Under the pieces are notes generated by a model. It did no database searches. It saw only the letters and a program-made list of their open reading frames with translations, and was not told where the DNA came from. Made by a program: the position numbers and the translations under genes. Of a stretch of 64,000 nucleotides of DNA, positions 1-14,500 are shown in pieces; position 1 is the stretch's first letter, and every line of letters begins with the position of its first letter. This DNA is from Anastatus disparis (taxonomy: Eukaryota > Arthropoda > Insecta > Hymenoptera > Eupelmidae): NCBI GenBank assembly GCA_017163975.1, contig JAFFSR010000220.1:17192001-17256000 (forward strand). The letters are read 5' to 3'.

Positions 1-723
1 GAAAGGGGGGCGGAAGGGGGGAGCATCGTGACTCACGATGTGTATTATTAGTTGGCTTATTTTAAGTAAAGAATCTTCTTTGACCCCGATCGGACTGATA
101 TACAACGATGGGAGAAATCGATTCTTATCGTGCGATTTTTAAATTCGATTTTGGATTATCAAATTAAAACATTTATGCTATCTGTAAAAATATGTTTTAG
201 TCTTTTTCTTTTTTTATTTCAACAAATGGAATTTGATTTTCCAGAATCATTTGAATTGTTCTCAATTTATATCATGAAATAAAATAAAATAAACCAAACA
301 TTGTTAAATTATAAGAAATTTATTAACTGAATAATATTATTGAGTCAATATGCTGTATTTGTTCAGAAATGCTCAAAATAATCTTTCTTATAGATCTTTG
401 TTAAAGATTTATTTTCAAATAAAATCAATAAAGTACCTTATAATAGTTTTAAAAAGTTATGTCAGTTATTTTTTTGTATATTGAAAATAAATAATATAAA
501 ATATTTTGCAACAAAATAGCTTATTTTCTAAGATTTTTGACTACAATTCTTCACTATGTGTCAAATCTCAAACAACCAGGAAATTCTTCCATTTAAACAA
601 GCTCATCGTTCAGTTGCAATTCAGTAAATATCTTACATCTGCAACACCTACACCAAGCACAGTCGCATAAACTTGCCTTTAGAAGATTTAGTTGTACAAG
701 AAGTAATAATTTTCTCTTTTTCT

Positions 724-785
<62 letters not shown>

Positions 786-3700
786 CGTGCGTCAAAGTCG
801 TTCCCATTTCATGTCCGGTTATATCCGAATCAAGGTGCAATGGGACACGAACGAAGAAGACGGAGCTTCCAATTTGCACAAAGACCAAGTCTTGTAGTAT
901 AATCAATATACGAAATAGAGAAAATGACCGGGACTATATATATACACAGGATTGGATAAGGAAAGACGAATAGCGAGCGAGAGAGACTATGTAGATTGGC
1001 CTTAAATTGGTTAAACGTTCAGAAAGACAGAGTAAATGGTAACAGTAGCTTCTATCAGCTTCGTTTATCCTCCATCGTATACTTACTACTTTATCCTTTT
1101 CTCTGCTTCTCTCTCTATCTCTCTTTTCATTCTATAATAGTAGAAGAGGTTAACGAGAAAATTGCCTGACGACTTGAGCTTACGTATATACGCACACTAA
1201 CGTAATCGGCTCTTTAACAATAAGGTCTCGTGTATATAGCAACGGCACTTCCGTTTTACTTCGTGCTCTTTATACATGTATATATAACCTCCGTGTCTTA
1301 CGTCTCTTAAAGCTCTCTCTCCCTTTTCACGCGTAAATTCTATATACGTATATACCTCGGGAGAAATTTGCATCTTTCATTTTACAAGCTATGTGTCTCG
1401 TGTCTGCGCATACGTACATTGCTTTTATCACACCATTCAGTAGCTGGGTACGCTAATTGAATTCTAATTTAAATTCTAAATTCAGCGGCTGAAAGGAGGG
1501 TGAAAGGGGGGTGGGACATGCACGCGATGCGTTTAATGCCGTTTATGGAATAGTTAATATCTGCCAAGAATTATACGCGATTAGAGCTTTCGCGTCAATT
1601 TATCGTCTTTATTGATTATTGTTGCATGTACGTGTATTTTTGCGTATATGAGTGCGTGTACGTAACCTTGGAACTGATACGATAGGTTGTATTGCGTTGA
1701 TAAGAGAAAATGAGATAGAATAACGTAATAATAGTTGGATCGAAATTTCGTTGATAATTTCGTTATAACAATCATATATACGCGCCGTATGGAAAATAGC
1801 TATTGGGATGGCAATATAACCTGAAAGTTTTTGTTATAATTACTCTTGTTAACGTCGAACTTTCAGTTTTGCAATAATTTGACTATTTTCACGAAAATAG
1901 TTAATTAGTTTTCGCTCACCGTGTATCATGACGATATATATATTTCTGTTTATGCGCCGTATTTGTAACATTTAATTAAATGAACTTTTGACGTAACGCT
2001 GAAATTTTTGTTTCGAATATAGACGTTTACGACGCACCGAATTTTAATTAAACTTTTGGATGGAAACAATGTGGTTTTTATTTTAGTTTAGTTTGTTTTG
2101 TTAAATAACGTAATTTAATTTGAATATGTTTGCGAATAGCAATTGCTTTGACCACGATATTTCTGATTTACATTGGGAGCTAGAACATTCTTTCTTTCAT
2201 TAAAATTCTTTTAACGCTGTATAAGGTAACTTCTTTACTAAATTAATACCAAAAAGTATATAAATGACTTTTAATTCAAATAATTCTTATCAACTAATTT
2301 AATAATTAATAAACATATTTTGAACTGTCTTTTATTATTTTCGTACTCTCATTCGAATAAAATGTCATTATATAACAATCACATGTGTTTTGATTCATAA
2401 ATTAGCTAAATTAAAAAAAAAATTAAACGTTTATCTATATAACACGAATTTTTAGCAATGAACATCAAAGTAATGATTTTACAATGAAAGATATATGATA
2501 AATGGTGTAGTTCTCCAAAAGTAAATAAATAAAGAATATTTAAGTTCTCATTTAAAAACTACAATAAATTATCATATCTACTATTATCTATTATTATATA
2601 TTCACGTAGCATTAGAAATGTATCTATAAATTTTTTTCACTTATTTAAATCTTTTGAGCTCAACGTTGGATATGGAAAATTTAACGATACCCAAAGCTTG
2701 CTATTACGTGACAGATGATCAGTACAGATTAATAAATATTATCACTGCCATATAATCACTGAACGTATCTAAACTTTAAACGCGTTTATATGATACTTTG
2801 ACATACAGTCGAAAATTTTCAATGCATTCGGCTAAAGAGCTTTTCGTCGTAATGAAATGACATGCATGTACGTATACGTAGGAAGGATTGCTTTCTATCC
2901 ATTTTCGTGCCGATCAAAAGGATATAGCATTTGAAAGGAAAAAGGGACTGGCATAGTGTAACCACGTTTGTACGTTTGGTACGAAAAAGCTCAACGATCC
3001 ATAAAACTTTAGCTCCATTTGCTGCACAACCAAACTTTATAATGTCGTATGTGTACGTATGTATGTGTGTGTGTGTGTGATCTTTTACACGTTAAAGCTT
3101 ACTTTCTCTCTTATACACGTTGTAAAAGCCCTTCTATATAACGTACATACGTTAATAGGCACACGTGTGCTGACCAAAGTGCTGAGGTATTATTGAAGCA
3201 ACGATCCTATGGTGAGTGTCGTTGTAGAGAGAAAGAGAGACAGAGAGACTAATGTTACGCTTTTCTAATGTTAGAGCTTTTGTGAAGCTTTTCTATGTAG
3301 CTCTGGCTATGTTTAAAGCACTTTAAACTTCTTTTTTTTATTCTCCTACTTCTTCTTTTAACGACCAGGATTATCGTGAAATGTATAGTGATTTTAAGGG
3401 CTTTTAAGGTTCTTTAATTATTAATTTTTTTTATCGTGTATATTTTAGTTTATATTTATAATACAAATATCACAAATAAATGAAATGCTAATTTAAACTA
3501 TAATTTATGAAAAATCAATCTTCTCAAATTGCTAACAAATATACTTAATTTTATACAGTTTGTTTTTCAAGTAATCATTTTGAACATTTCAAATTAATTA
3601 TAATCGCAGTTCTAAAAAAGTTATGTAAAGAAACACCAAGTTACTCTTTAAAAAATATACAAATATTCATGTTTTATATTACTTAGCATTTAGTCAGAAT

Positions 3701-6700
3701 AAAAATAAAACCCCAATCATTTACAAAATGAATTATTTTTATAAAAAGAAAATAATAAAGTATAAAGTACATCTTCGAATAAAAAAACTAAAAAAAATAA
3801 TTAGAGCAATTACCAGTAAGGTAACATCTCTTCTCATTAATGTCCAAAACTCATGAAATTTCGTTTCTTGCACGGATATCCCGTCACAGTAGGCGAATGC
3901 CTCGTTCTCGCCAATCTAACTCGAAATTCAATCCCAAGCTCTCCGGTGTTGGTGCTACCTTTAAGCTTGGAAACGAGATGGTATGCTTGCTGTTCTCTTA
4001 TTTAATAAGTAGGTCAAGCGCATTAGCGTCGTCGTTCGCGTTTGCGTCTCTCTCTCTCTCTCTCACTCTGTACGTCCGTCTTCTCTAATTGAAATAATTG
4101 ATGCATCGTTAACGTTCATCTCATTCCTTCCTCTTTCTCTCTCTCTCTCTCTTCCTTTTTATATGTACCTTTATCTCTCTCATTTTTTTTTAAACCGAAC
4201 TTAATAAATCTGGTACGCTTGCAATTTGATCAGTCGTACAAGAAAAGTGATTATCAACTTGAATATACCTCCTGCTGAGTACATGTGCATCCCGATCTTT
4301 GTGGCTATAACAAAAACTTATACGTATACTTGTGGATTGGCCAAAAACCCATTGCACGTTATAAAAGCGTGAAAAGAGTAACGCGGTGGTAACAGCACGC
4401 GGTCTCTCGTTAAACTGACAAGTATACTTCACTGCTGGTGTTCTCAATTGCATTTTCAAAATTTTTGTTATAGTTTGTACTCAAATCTTTTTTTCTTCTC
4501 TTGATTGTTATTTATTTCAGTTTTGTTTCTCGAAGACGTGTAATTATCAAAATGAGCTTTTATATTAATGATATGTTTGACGTTGATGTTAAATGAACAA
4601 TCAGTATTAATTTTACAAAAAAAATATATGGATTTCGTTGATACCATTATAGTTAGATTTTGTGTTTGATAAAATACGGGAACAAACTTTTCAAATTAGT
4701 TCGATTTCCAGTTCAATTTCCATTTTAAAGACTATTATCATTGATGTAATTATAACGTATATAATTTACTAATTCCAAGCTGTAAATTAATTCTGGATAA
4801 GTTAATTGTTAATATTGGAACAGCAGTTATTCTAATAGCATCACAAACAATATTAAAGTAGCAACAATTTTCTATGATATATGTTATACCGTTTAATAAG
4901 GATAAACAATTTAATATCCGAGGGTTTAATCTAATAATTGAAATCACATAATAATTACACAAATATATGGTGGTAAGGTACAAAATCTAATTTGATATTA
5001 TTCAATTTAGCAAAATACCCATTATGCGAGTACAATCTGAATATAGAATAAATTTACATACAAACGCGTTACGGTGTACATGTATGTATTTAATTCAATT
5101 TATAACACGAACTTGTAAAACCGCAATCAACATTTTGACGTTATTCGCGCAAAACATACTCGAGACTATAGTCAAATGTGTATGTTTTAGCAATTTATCT
5201 TACATTGACATGTAAACACAACATTTTACAAATACTATTTTATGCTTCTTTTTATAATACGTATGTAAGTGTAATAAACAAAATTATAAAAAAGTAGAAC
5301 TTTGAAAGAATTGAATTTATGCTGAAATAGGAATTTAAACCTCTTTGAAATCAGATTCGATTGTTAAAATTTTTCCAATTTTGGTTTCGGTTATTTTTTC
5401 AGTTCGATAGTAAAATGATTGAAAAAAATTTTTCATCTCATGTTTTAACAAAAGAAAATTAAAAATATGTGTGCAAATGGCTGTGTCTACGTACGAGTAC
5501 TTGAGCACGCGTAGGAGCGCGTATGTATAAGTTTGTATGCACGTGTGTGTGGGTAGCTATGTAATGGAGATATTTCTATTGATAGTATGAATCGTGGGTG
5601 GAATAGAATAATTGATTTTTGTATTTGCTTGTTAAAATTGATTTTGGTATAAATAAAAGAGAAAAAGTTTTATATCTGCAAACATTACATTACTGTACAA
5701 ATATTGTATCGTTGAAAATGTGTAATTTGAGTTTGTTCTGCATGTAATGTTCGTCAAAAAGATCAAATATTTAATTTGTGCATTTATTTATATTACAAGA
5801 TATTTTGAAAAAGAGTTTAAAAAATTGTTTGTGCAATTTGTAAAAGCATTAATCTATATTCATCATGACATTAAGTAAAATTTATTTTATCATTATAATA
5901 TTTTATTATTTGATGAACTTACTCAATAATAAAATATCCAGTGAATGGCAATACTTCATTAATCCGCGAGAACGTAAATTTTTATTTCTTTAGGAATTGT
6001 TTTCATAACCATTTTAGGATGATCAGTGTTTATTTTACAACCAATTTCTGCAATAAATTTTTTTTTCCGAGTTTTCTCAATTTCTATCACGCATATAATA
6101 ATTTAGGTCTCCAGTTTGAGATCGGAAAGAGCCTACTCTAAGCTAATCCATAAATATATATTTAAAAAAATTTTAAGTTAATTTTGCACAATTTAAAAAA
6201 AAAACAAAAATCATCAATTTACATTGTAACGTACATTGGTTCTGAAAGAGTTAAAAAACGAGCAATACATTTTTTAACTACAGGTTATGACTTAACTTTA
6301 TTCCATCAGCTTCTACACAGATCATCAACAAGTTATTTTTTATCTCTTACAGTAGTTATTAACATTTCATTTTATATACCAGTAAATAATTGAGATATAA
6401 TTTTATAAAAAACAAAAGCGAACAAAATCCCATAACCATTAAAAATTTAAAAAAGAAAGAGGAAAAAGAATATGTTTCTTCCGTGAGCAAAAGCATGTAA
6501 TAAAGAACACTTATAATCTCGCGTGTGCTAGTATCCCATTAAAAGCGTTACTACAACACCCGATAATCGCTAGGTGTCGAAAAAAAAGCGAGAATGAAAA
6601 TAAAAAGTATAAGCAAAAAAAAAAGAAGAAAATAAAGTTAACGAGTTAATCAAGCAAGCTTTACTAGATATATAACGTTCGCTGCCTTTCAACCAAAACA

Positions 6701-8302
6701 GTTTTTTTCCCCTACCTTACTTACCTATATACGTGTATAGTAAAAACGTAAAACCCCTTAATTAACGAAACGATTACTAACGCACGGTATATCCGTGTCT
6801 CGGTGGTGTTAGAGCGTCTGGTAATTAACAGAGAATAATATGTCGCACGTCTTTTGCCGAAAAAAAACCAACACCCTATCGTCAATGTAATTTTCAGGAA
6901 ATTTTTATTCTCTTACATTTTCTTCACTTTTATTTTTATCTCTTTTTTTTTCTTTTTTTCACTTGAACGCTTTAAACTTTATTTTTATGTTGAATTTTTT
7001 CAACATTTTCTTTTTATATCTTTTTTAGTTCTTTTTAAGGATATGATTTTCTTTTCTCATTTGAGTTTTACAATGTTTTATTCCATTTTTTTCATTTAAA
7101 TTAGACTTACATGAATGGTATTTTACCATCGTAATTTAATTTTCTTTTTCTAATTTTCTAATATAAATGGAATTACGAAAATGATTTCGTCCGAAATATA
7201 AAAGTTATGTTTTATATTAAATTACAATAATTAACTTTTACTAATTTATTAATATTAGATCACCCAAGCGCTTCGTATCTATAGAATTCAAATTTATTGA
7301 AGTTGGATAAAAAAAAATAAAAAATAAAATAAATGACTGATCTTTATTAATTTTATCAATTAATAAACAGATTTTTTTTAAATAAAAAAAACATTTAATT
7401 TAATATTCATCAAACAAATATAAAGTTAAATCTAAAAGTTTTCTCTCCATTAATTACGATCTATATATGATTTTCGATAACATAGTATAATATTAATTGA
7501 AAATTACTTATGTAATTTCCTTCAGCTATATATTTAAAATAATCAATAAACCAACATACCTTTCAATCATCAAACGCATGCAAGAAATCTAGCCGTTTAC
7601 ATTATAGGCGCTCATGTGTCCAAATAATTAACGGACATTGATAACTTTTAGTTGACCTACTTTAAATTCATTTAAATTTCCAATATAATTAAAAACGTTA
7701 CGATTAAATAATTTGACAGTTTTAAATTTAATAAAATTGTATTTTAATTTATTATTTTTTCTATTTTTATTATAAAATTTATAATTTTTTATACAACAAA
7801 AAGAGTCGTTTGTACAAAAGCGAATTATATTGTATTAGCTTATGTAAGTAACAAACCATATAAAATTTCATTTTTTCTCGTTCTGTAAATGAATTAGTTT
7901 GAAATGAAGATTAAATTAAAAAAGTAATTGAAGTTCCTGAAGAATTATAAGGAATTTAGGTTTGAAAATATCTTTTAGTCGTAAGCTGTTTGAACTATAG
8001 TATAATTATAATATGGACAAATTTAAAGCTAATTGAAATTAATTTCTGTGCTATTGAATAATTTTTTTAATTGATGTATGTAAATTTTTTTTTTAATATT
8101 TATTATTTAATATAATTAACTATATTTCTTAAAATTTTTATAATTTGATTTCTAAATGAAGTTGGGAATATTTTAAATATTACTTTCTCTAATTTTTAAT
8201 AAAGTGCGTGAATTTTTTGTAAAAAAAAAAAATTAAGCATTATTTATTTCTTTGATGCCCATTAAAAAAAACAGTTGCAAGATAACTAAATTATTCATTT
8301 TT
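1..8302. other. AT-rich non-coding flank
   Basis: No gene is recognised here. The stretch alternates long A/T-rich tracts with patches of more balanced composition, at about 920-1800, 2820-3320 and 3840-4460, which contain CpG-bearing words, TC/GA runs and TGTACGTATA-like words. These patches may be regulatory or exon-like, but no splice-framed coding model holds together. Open frames of 60-89 codons occur on both strands and are no longer than chance predicts. A TA run lies at 727-784 and a short TG run near 3058-3080. Confidence 0.6.
727..784. repeat. (TA)n microsatellite
   Basis: An uninterrupted TA dinucleotide run of about 29 units. It produces spurious poly-(Tyr-Ile) open frames on both strands, which should not be annotated as protein. 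Confidence 0.97.
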
Positions 8303-8505
8303 TAAAATTTTGTTTAACGTCGCCGTATTTATACTGTAATTGCGATGCTAATTTGCGACGGAGATCGTCAATGTGTTTGTGAACAAAACACTTGTATGAT
8401 ATACACAGCGGTGCTTGTATCAATCGGCTGCTGAGAGCGGGTTTCGAACTCGGAACCTCGAGCTTATGAATCCATCGCTCTACCGACTGAGCCACTGACG
8501 ACCTC
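8303..8505 (-). mobile_element. tRNA-derived SINE, copy 1
   Basis: A SINE of about 200 bp read on the minus strand. Its tRNA-like head begins GAGGTCGTCAGTGGCTCAG, with a box A-like TGGCTCAGTCGGTAGAGC and a box B-like GAGTTCGAA that is slightly degraded here. A non-tRNA body follows (fingerprint GTGTTTGTGAACAAA and GCGACG) and it ends in the family tail GACGTTAAACAAAA. The head gives an open frame starting RSSVAQSVER, a familiar artefact of tRNA-derived repeats. Five further copies in this window define the family. Confidence 0.9.
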
Positions 8506-11500
8506 AAATTCTTATTCTATAAATCTATTGAGAAAATAACCGAAAATCTAAAAAAATTGAGAGTTAAAACTGATTATGAAGATAAATATTGCCAGGGCAT
8601 TTTAATCAAACCTACAAAGTGTAAGTTACGAGCAGAGAAAATAAAGTTTTATTTTTAATCGTTAACTTTTTATTGTAATTTAATATATAATTCCGCAAAT
8701 ACAGCATTACTCAGACTTCTTTTAAATTATTGTCTCGACAATCGAAATACGCATAAGAATGCACGAAAAATTTTTATAAAGTAAAAAAGACATATCGCAT
8801 TCGAAACAAGAATGTACAATATATGAAGCGTTTCGTGTCAACTGTCCAGAGCTCGCAAAAAAGTTCACAATATAAACTACTCTTCAATGCAGTAGAGAGA
8901 TAAAAAAAAAGAAATGAAAAACAATTCTCACTGAGCTTGATTTTTGTACTTTCTGACAGACGCTTTTCATGGTGCCAAATTATAAGAATTTATCAAAATT
9001 TCAAATTCTAAATCTGTCAACGCTAAAATATTTTTCTCTCAGATCAAACAAAAAGTTATAAATATATTTGTAAACAAATTGTTCGTACGTAAGCTAAAAA
9101 TATAAAAAAAATGATAAATATTTAACGTAATAAACAAGATTTAAAATTGAATGAATATTCTCATGTTGTATTGTCACTCCATTCTCTTAGTAAATTTATC
9201 AGGAAGCTCAACGGGTGTACACATAGTAGCTCTCAAAATCTGTAATTTCACTGATAGAGTAGCATCAAGGCCTTGCATGATACTCTCAACATTGAAGCTA
9301 GTACATTTCGCAGTACGAGCTTTTCTCTTCTTGTGTATAGTAGTAGTTGTACTACTCATCCTTCTCTTCACCTTGTATATACCAATCTATATACATACAT
9401 ATATGTATATACTACAAGCTTCTCTATAGAGTAGCCGCAAGCGCTTGCCTTTATATAATACACGAACCGCTAGTCTCTCTATCCCTCTTTCTCTTTTGTC
9501 TCTCTTACTCTACTCTATGGCTCACTGATTATCTTGCTTTTGGATCTAATTAAGTTGCAGGTGTAGCTATCGTGTGCGTATGCGCTACTTTACTCTCGAG
9601 CTATTGTGTTATGTCAGCTGAAGAATTTTCATATTAAACATGTTTGATATTTTTAAGTTTTTTTTTAATAACATTGTATGATTATGAACTTTTTTATAAA
9701 AATGTAGGAGATTAACGAAAGTTGACTGTTGCAGTAAAATTATGATTTATAGATACACATTTTAATTTTCCATATCTTAATAAAGGTGATGGTGAAAATA
9801 GTACATTTCGTAACGAGGGCGGAAAGTTTTATTTATGAAACAAGAAGCTTATGGCCCGAACCAAAGACAGGGATCGTAACAAATTTCGTTAAAAAGTCTT
9901 TTCGTATCTTTTCGCCATGAGAGCCAAAAAATTGCAACAAAGCTGCAATTTTGAGGTTAGACTGACGAATTATTTTTTTAAATAAAATAATAGAAAAATA
10001 CTTTAAAAAATTAAATTTAAATACAGTGTTTAAAAAAATGTTCGTAAATGTATGTGGGTATTTATGTGAGAAAAAAAGATTTCCGTGTACTGCAAGCAAC
10101 TATTTTTGAAATTTACTTATTGAAATACGTGTTTGTTCGCCATTAAAACTTTTTTCGAACATTCAAAAAGCAATCAGAAATAGTATACAATACATTAAAA
10201 TTAATCTAAACCTTTTAACTCTAATATAGTATTTGGAAAAACAATTTCTTAAAAATTAATTAAAGAAAATATTCATCATCCAAATGACAATAAACATGAT
10301 GAATTAGAAAAAAGATCGATATTTCTGGTATGTAAGTAGTCGATAAATTAAAGCATTACAATTTCCTGTCAGTTTCTATACAACGTTATAAGTTACATTG
10401 ATGTAACACAGAGTAGGTTATGACATAACAACCACATTGATGTAATTCACTAGTTGAAGGGGAAGGAGGGGGTAGGGGTAATGATTTACCTCATATGCGT
10501 TTATTAAAGGACGAATGGCCCCTGCGTTAATGTTTGACTTTCAGACGAAAGCTTCCGGTATATAAGCCGATAATTCAAGCTATATTCTCTCTCCATCTCT
10601 CTCTTTCTCTTTTGTTCTCGTTCTTCGTTGTATTTGTTCGCATTAGTATACGTTGATTTACGATTCGCACGTGTGCGATACTTTAAATGATCGCGATAAA
10701 TGTAATCCAGTAAATTTTCAAAATCTAAGACAAACATTCAGAACATTAAATTTCATACTTTTGTTTGGAATTTTTATTTATTTATCAAAAGAAAAACGTT
10801 TAAAGATAAAAGTTAGAAGGATTTTATGAATTGTAGGTAACGCAATATATTTCTTTTCATTCAATAAGTAATATACAGGTGGTATTTAACGGATTAGAAG
10901 GGGATTTTTGGTATTACATAGAAATGAATTTAAAACTTTTTCAATTCGTTTAAATCTTTTTTCGAAAATTTGAAAAAATTTCAAGCACTCTAAATTCGAT
11001 TGGATTAGAACGGATTCGAAAAACTAAATTGAAGAAGATACTTTCGTTTTAAATCCGCTTAAATTCATGGTCTTAATAATGAAAAATAGTACGTGTGGAT
11101 CATCTGTAAAAAAAAGACGATTGAAATATTTCAATTTCATAACTTTTCTCAAAATTATATTTACTGTTAAAATATTATTTTATGTTTAAAACAAATATTA
11201 ATGATTAAAAAAAAACTAATATAGTTTTTGTTTTTCAATCTTTTGAGTTGATTTCTGAATCTAATATGTTATTAAATATTTATTTGTCTAATTTGAAACT
11301 TATTCTATAAATCCTAATAATTTTAAATAAATAAAATAAACTGCTTTATACGTTTATAAAAATAGTTCTTAGATAGTACCCCTTCGCATGTGAGTTAATT
11401 TATCTAAAAATTTTTTTTGTTCGATTAATTAAGACGATAGATAGAGCTCTTTGTTAGAACTAATCAGTATTTACATTTTTTTCTTTAAACATATTTATAC

Positions 11501-14500
11501 CATATTCAGCCATTTATTTTTGGATAGTTATAAATACAACTCTCACAATGTATATTGCTCGAAGCAATTTCAGAAGAATACAGATAAAGTTAATTGAATA
11601 TTATACGATGATATCTATATTGTATATATGTACATATTAAGTAGAATAAGTCGCTTACAGCAAGACGGCCATTGTATATAGAAAATTACTATCCTCGAAG
11701 GTCAGTTTAACTTCATCCATATATTATTTCTGTTTTCTTTTCTACAGAGGCAAGGATTAAATGAATTTGAAAAAAAATTATTATATATTGCTGTCTTTAT
11801 TTGGATAATATTCAAATATGTTATTTTAATCAATTAATAACTCACGATAATAGTTCAATAAAGAAAATTAAACATTAAATCGTCTGAATCGAAGAGCAGC
11901 ATGAGCGATTTAATTATTAAACCATAAAATTCGTCACTTATAGTAAAACGGCTCTCGTAAACGGATTCTTCATGCCATTTATATGCAAAAATGAACTTCT
12001 CGAATCTCGCCAGTTCATCGTAAATCCATAAAAATTTTGAAATTTTCGCTTTTTTAACGTACTTACCTTCAGAAAAAACATGCACATATGCATAAATACA
12101 GTTATAGAAAGGAACTTTTACAGAATCTTTAAATTAAGTGTGGATTGGTTCTCTATTACACTATCGAAGCCGAGCAAAAGCTTATTGGTTGGATGGTGTC
12201 GACAAACTTCTCTCTTTCCTTCAAAGTTTATCCTACCAAGGTCTCTTTAATGGATTTTCTTCTTTTATATATATGATAGTCCAGACGCAGAGAAAACCAA
12301 AAAAAATGAGAGAAAAATCTTTTTTTAGGCAATTTTTTTTCTCGTAGATCGTTTCTTTTTTTTTCTTTTGTATTTTTGTCATTAACTTTTGTAGCGCTTG
12401 TGTATGGCATGTCTCCTGATATTTTTACTTCATTTTTTTCAGATCTAAGGTCTCTTTTTGTTGGCATAACGTTGTTATGTCGACTGATGTTTATTTCTTG
12501 TAATACAATACATAATCGTAAAAGCAAAAGTAACGTAAAATATGAAAATATCAAAATACAATATTATATCATAACGTGAAGTTTAATTTCTTATAAAATT
12601 TTTATTTTCACCGAATATCGAAAGTCGTAAAATAAACAATCCAGGATAATTTTGAAAATGGTACTTGATTTCGAAATTTCCAAAGTTAAATATTTAAAAT
12701 TATAGAAATTTTCGAAGTGAAATACTTCGAAAAAAGCAATTTTCAATACCATTTGTATAATATATTATTTTACAACATCACTATAATACCGCTGTAATAT
12801 TTCTCTCGAGTAATAAATATGATACGAAATTACTATAATAAAATCTGGTTCAATAATAACAGCTTAAAATTTCACTTTGTTATTGTTATTCGGCGCGAAT
12901 CAACGGGCGTTTTAAAAATACTTTATTATCGCCGAGATCGTTACTTAGCAGATATATAATGTATAATTCAAATTGAAACGAATGAAATTAAAGAAAATAA
13001 AAAAGGGCATGATGTATAGCGCGATACTGATAATATCTATATTCAATTTATCAGAGTTTGTATTATTTTTATGCATTTCAAAACGTATTTAAAGAAGATG
13101 AAATATAAATCTTTTGGTTTAACGTATGGAAGCACCTTTTATATTTATAAATAAGTGGCTCCTACATAATATTGATGATAATATGATAAATAAAGATATG
13201 TCTCTTATACCCTATAGAAAAAACATATTTTTTTTACTGTCTTTTTTAGCTCGAAGGATTTAGACTCCGATAAATTATAGGTTTGTTCGGTATAATCTGT
13301 TTTTGGCCAGTATAAAAAGTATCGAAGATTGGTCGTCGATTAAGTAAATGGGACAAAGACAAATTTTATGATGATCAATTAAAATAAAATAATATATTTA
13401 TTTTGAATCGTGCAAAGCTTTGGATTTATGGTTATAAAAAGGTTGTTTTACAATATTAAAATGGCTGATAAAATTTTAACTATTGAATTTTGAATTTTAT
13501 CGAAAATTAATATAATTGTTAGCAATAAATATAAGGTGACGACTCCAAAACTAGGTCACTTTTTGTGAAAGTGAAGTTGAATTGATACTAAATGACAGAG
13601 ATGTAATGATATCAACATTAATTATTTTTAATTATTGTAAAGAGAGGTCTTAGTTTCACAAGTAAATTCTTCATACACATGAATTAATCGTAGAAAGATT
13701 TCATAAGAGAAAAATTTTTGGTTCCAAAAGTCAATCACTAAAATCGTAATAAAGCCAAAACTCGTTGATACTTTAATGCTCGACCTAGAAAAATATATTA
13801 CATCGACGTAAAAAAATTTTAAATCCAAATTAAAAAATGTAGATAGATTAAAAATTTATTTAAAACGAAATTCGACTATTTTAATTTCAAAATTATTTAA
13901 TTTAAATAAAGTAATGTGTTCTATTGGTATGTTTTGTCATAGATTTTTATCAATATTAATTATTTTTTGATCGATTAAATATTGGAATCTGGTTAGGGTT
14001 TGAATTCGTAATCCAGTTAAAAATATAAAAATTTTATGAAAAAATCATCTAAAATTTGATGACATAAATTTTTTTAGTAATTTTATTACAATGAAATATT
14101 TTATTAAAATACATAACCAAATGAATTTTTTCTAATATTTTATAAATTTTATAAATAATTTTATATTTCTTATCTTCACCAGCAAAATCTTATTAGCACA
14201 AAAAGCAAATAATAGGTTACATCGGTTTTCAAAATTGGCTCATTCGAAAATTCAATACCTCATATAATTTGATAAGAAAATTCCATCCAGAAATTTTCAA
14301 CGAGTTTATGCAGAATGAAATGAACGAATTTCGTTTTTTTTTTTTTACTTTTTTTAATAATCATAAAAAGTTTCTTTTTTACTTTATCTTTTCTTCATTT
14401 CTTTTTAACAATTCTTTTTTTTTCAACTTTTTTTTTATATCCCTTTTCAACATCTAGGTGTAAATCTTCGTTTCTTCACCTTTACTTTCTTTATTGTAAC

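Noticed and set aside
673..906. Open frames across the TA run near 727-784 on both strands
   Set aside because: Poly-(Tyr-Ile) coding is forced by the microsatellite; there is no flanking gene structure.
3840..4459. Two frames at 3840-4088 (+) and 4190-4459 (-)
   Set aside because: Balanced composition made them tempting, but both strands are open in part, the ends run into CT repeats and no motif is recognised.
8295..8507. 70-codon frame containing SVAQSVER
   Set aside because: It is the translated head of a tRNA-derived SINE, as is the similar frame at 52328-52537.
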